Source: Thauera sp. 28
GTDB lineage: Bacteria; Pseudomonadota; Gammaproteobacteria; Burkholderiales; Rhodocyclaceae
Assembly: GCF_000310145.2 (NCBI RefSeq)
Contig: NZ_AMXA01000029.1
Location: forward strand, 1 to 47,370
DNA: 47,370 nucleotides
Direction of reading: 5' to 3'
Made by a program: the position numbers and the translations under genes. Shown piece after piece: positions 46,578 through 47,370 of this stretch. The notes under the pieces were generated by a model. That model saw only the letters and a program-made list of their open reading frames with translations. It did not search any database and was not told where the DNA came from. Within the stretch, counting starts at the first letter, position 1. Every line of letters begins with the position of its first letter.

Positions 46578-46602
46578 GCCCACGCGGGCTTCCTGAAAAA
46601 AG

Positions 46603-46631
46603 AAAGGCGCCTACGGGCGCCTTTCTCTTTC
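46603..46631 (+). terminator. Intrinsic terminator after secF
   Basis: AAAGGCGCC-TACG-GGCGCCTTT, a perfect 9-bp stem with a stable UNCG-like tetraloop, followed by CTCTTTCT. Confidence 0.88.
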
Positions 46632-46665
46632 TAGTGGCCTCGGCCTTCGCGGCCACGCACCCCGC

Positions 46666-46751
46666 GTAGGAGCGGCGCCAGCCGCGAGGGGTTGAAGGCG
46701 AAATGCGTTGGGCGGGTGCGATGAAAGACTCGCGGCGGGCGCCGCTCCTAC
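46666..46751. repeat. REP-like inverted pair
   Basis: GTAGGAGCGGCGCCAGCCGC (46666-46685) and its imperfect inverted partner CGCGGCGGGCGCCGCTCCTA (46731-46750) enclose about 45 bp. Such short GC-rich pairs are REP/REPIN-type intergenic repeats. Confidence 0.75.
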
Positions 46752-46856
46752 AGCAAGGGCTACCGCGGCGCCCCCGCGGCCGCGAGCTTGAACAAGATCG
46801 GCCGCCTGGATCGCCACAAGCAGAGCGCTTCGCGTGCCGACTTGTAACCCCAGCCC

Positions 46857-47174
46857 TCAAACTGCAAAAACCTGCTTGACCGTGAGCGTCTCGCCGCGCT
46901 CGATGAGACCGATCAGACGGTCGATGTTGGGGTGCTTGCCTGGGTTGCTGCGGGCGTCCTCGGTGTGCTCGGCGTAGAGCTCCAGCCCTTTCCTGGCCGC
47001 TTCCGGGCTGATCGCGCCGTAGAGCTGGGCGAGGTGGTTGTACACCACCAGCGAGCCGGCCTGACCGGGCTTGTTCTCGATGGTGGCGACGACCGCAGCC
47101 GCGGTATCGATGAGGTTGAGTGCGGCGAGATGAGAAACGCCGGGCAGTGTCTTAAGGTTGTCGGCGAAAGCCAT
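46857..47174 (-). CDS. DUF2322 family protein
   Basis: About 105 residues from MAFADNLKTLPGVSHLAAL (ATG at 47174; an ATG at 47186 adds four residues). Family-typical stretches are VATIENKPGQAGSLVVYNHL and YAEHTEDARSNPGKHPNIDR. DUF2322 proteins are small, cytoplasmic and of unknown function. The gene is convergent with secF and flanked on both sides by REP-like repeats. Confidence 0.8.
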   Translation of the reverse strand: MAFADNLKTLPGVSHLAALNLIDTAAAVVATIENKPGQAGSLVVYNHLAQLYGAISPEAARKGLELYAEHTEDARSNPGKHPNIDRLIGLIERGETLTVKQVFAV

Positions 47175-47304
47175 TCGGTGTTCCATTCTTTGTGAGCGTG
47201 CTCAATGCCGGGACCGGCAGCAGGCACGGGGAGTAAGTTGCGTTGGGCGCGGCGTGAGCCGCGACCTTCCTGGGCGTGGCCCCGACCATGTCGCCTGCAC
47301 CCCC

Positions 47305-47370
47305 TCGCGGCTGGCGCCGCTCCTACGGGGCGATCGACCGCGGCGGGGTGCCGTAGGAGCGGCGCCAGCC
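47305..47370. repeat. Second REP-like inverted pair, cut by the window end
   Basis: TCGCGGCTGGCGCCGCTCCT (47305-47324) and GTAGGAGCGGCGCCAGCC (47353-47370) are inverted copies of the repeat at 46666. The last unit runs to the window edge. Confidence 0.75.

Noticed and set aside
43671..46583. A 970-codon minus-strand frame across secD/secF
   Set aside because: Antisense shadow of conserved Sec genes with low-complexity composition.

Overview
The window looks like a GC-rich betaproteobacterial chromosome, most like Rhodocyclales (Thauera/Azoarcus type). This rests on codon usage, on the queA-tgt-yajC-secD-secF order at the right end, and on many relatives of the proteins being familiar from that group; it is an inference, not a database result. 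About 6.5 kb on the right (40.8-47.4 kb) is ordinary core genome: a tRNA-Leu(CAA) gene, tRNA queuosine synthesis (queA, tgt), the Sec accessory genes yajC-secD-secF with a good terminator, a DUF2322 gene and a cluster of REP-like repeats. Almost everything left of the tRNA is accessory DNA. A tyrosine integrase sits directly at the 3' end of the tRNA and reads away from it, the usual layout of a genomic island inserted into a tRNA gene. The far attachment site was not found inside the window.

Region by region: 1-1.3 kb holds the end of a sensor kinase and a decayed HupE/UreJ-like gene. 1.3-5 kb is a chromate-resistance operon (chrB, chrA, an MFS transporter). 5-6.3 kb is a Co/Ni efflux unit (dmeR-dmeF) with an operator-like C-tract. 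6.6-12.1 kb is a stress and ion-homeostasis block: NhaR regulator, ribosome hibernation factor, a membrane protein, a PII-like protein, a universal stress protein, an MscS channel, PsiE and the C-terminal third of a P-type cation ATPase. That ATPase is cut by one arm of a Tn3-family transposon (IR plus a 988-residue TnpA). Beyond it a fragment of arsB is cut by a complete IS21-family element (istA/istB), followed by two genes of unknown function. A complete ISAs1-family element with a perfect 10-bp target duplication splits a small gene whose reading frame can be restored exactly. Next come an IS4-type transposase remnant and a DUF3987 gene bracketed by inverted arrays of an 8-bp unit. A second housekeeping/stress-like block (metallophosphoesterase, lipid kinase, ExoD-like and a small membrane protein) ends in VWA-domain and RtcB gene remnants.

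28.2-35.3 kb is a nest of insertions: an IS256-type transposase relic is split by an IS66-family element (8-bp duplication GGACGACG), whose tnpC is in turn split by a trio of tandem, overlapping tyrosine recombinase genes with a perfect 28-bp inverted repeat near its ends. This is a Recombinase-In-Trio (RIT) element. Just after it comes the least familiar locus of the window: a 666-residue protein joining an internal helix-turn-helix to a C-terminal tyrosine-recombinase domain, followed by a gene for a two-zinc-ribbon, PD-(D/E)xK-like nuclease. The nuclease gene is interrupted by an IS630 element exactly in front of the predicted catalytic aspartate. Removing the IS and one TA copy restores a 275-residue reading frame.

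The picture is of a metal- and stress-resistance island that has served as a sink for mobile DNA. At least seven transposable elements of different families (Tn3, IS21, ISAs1, IS4, two IS66, IS256, IS630, RIT) can be told apart, and three of the insertions are clean enough to reconstruct the gene they broke.
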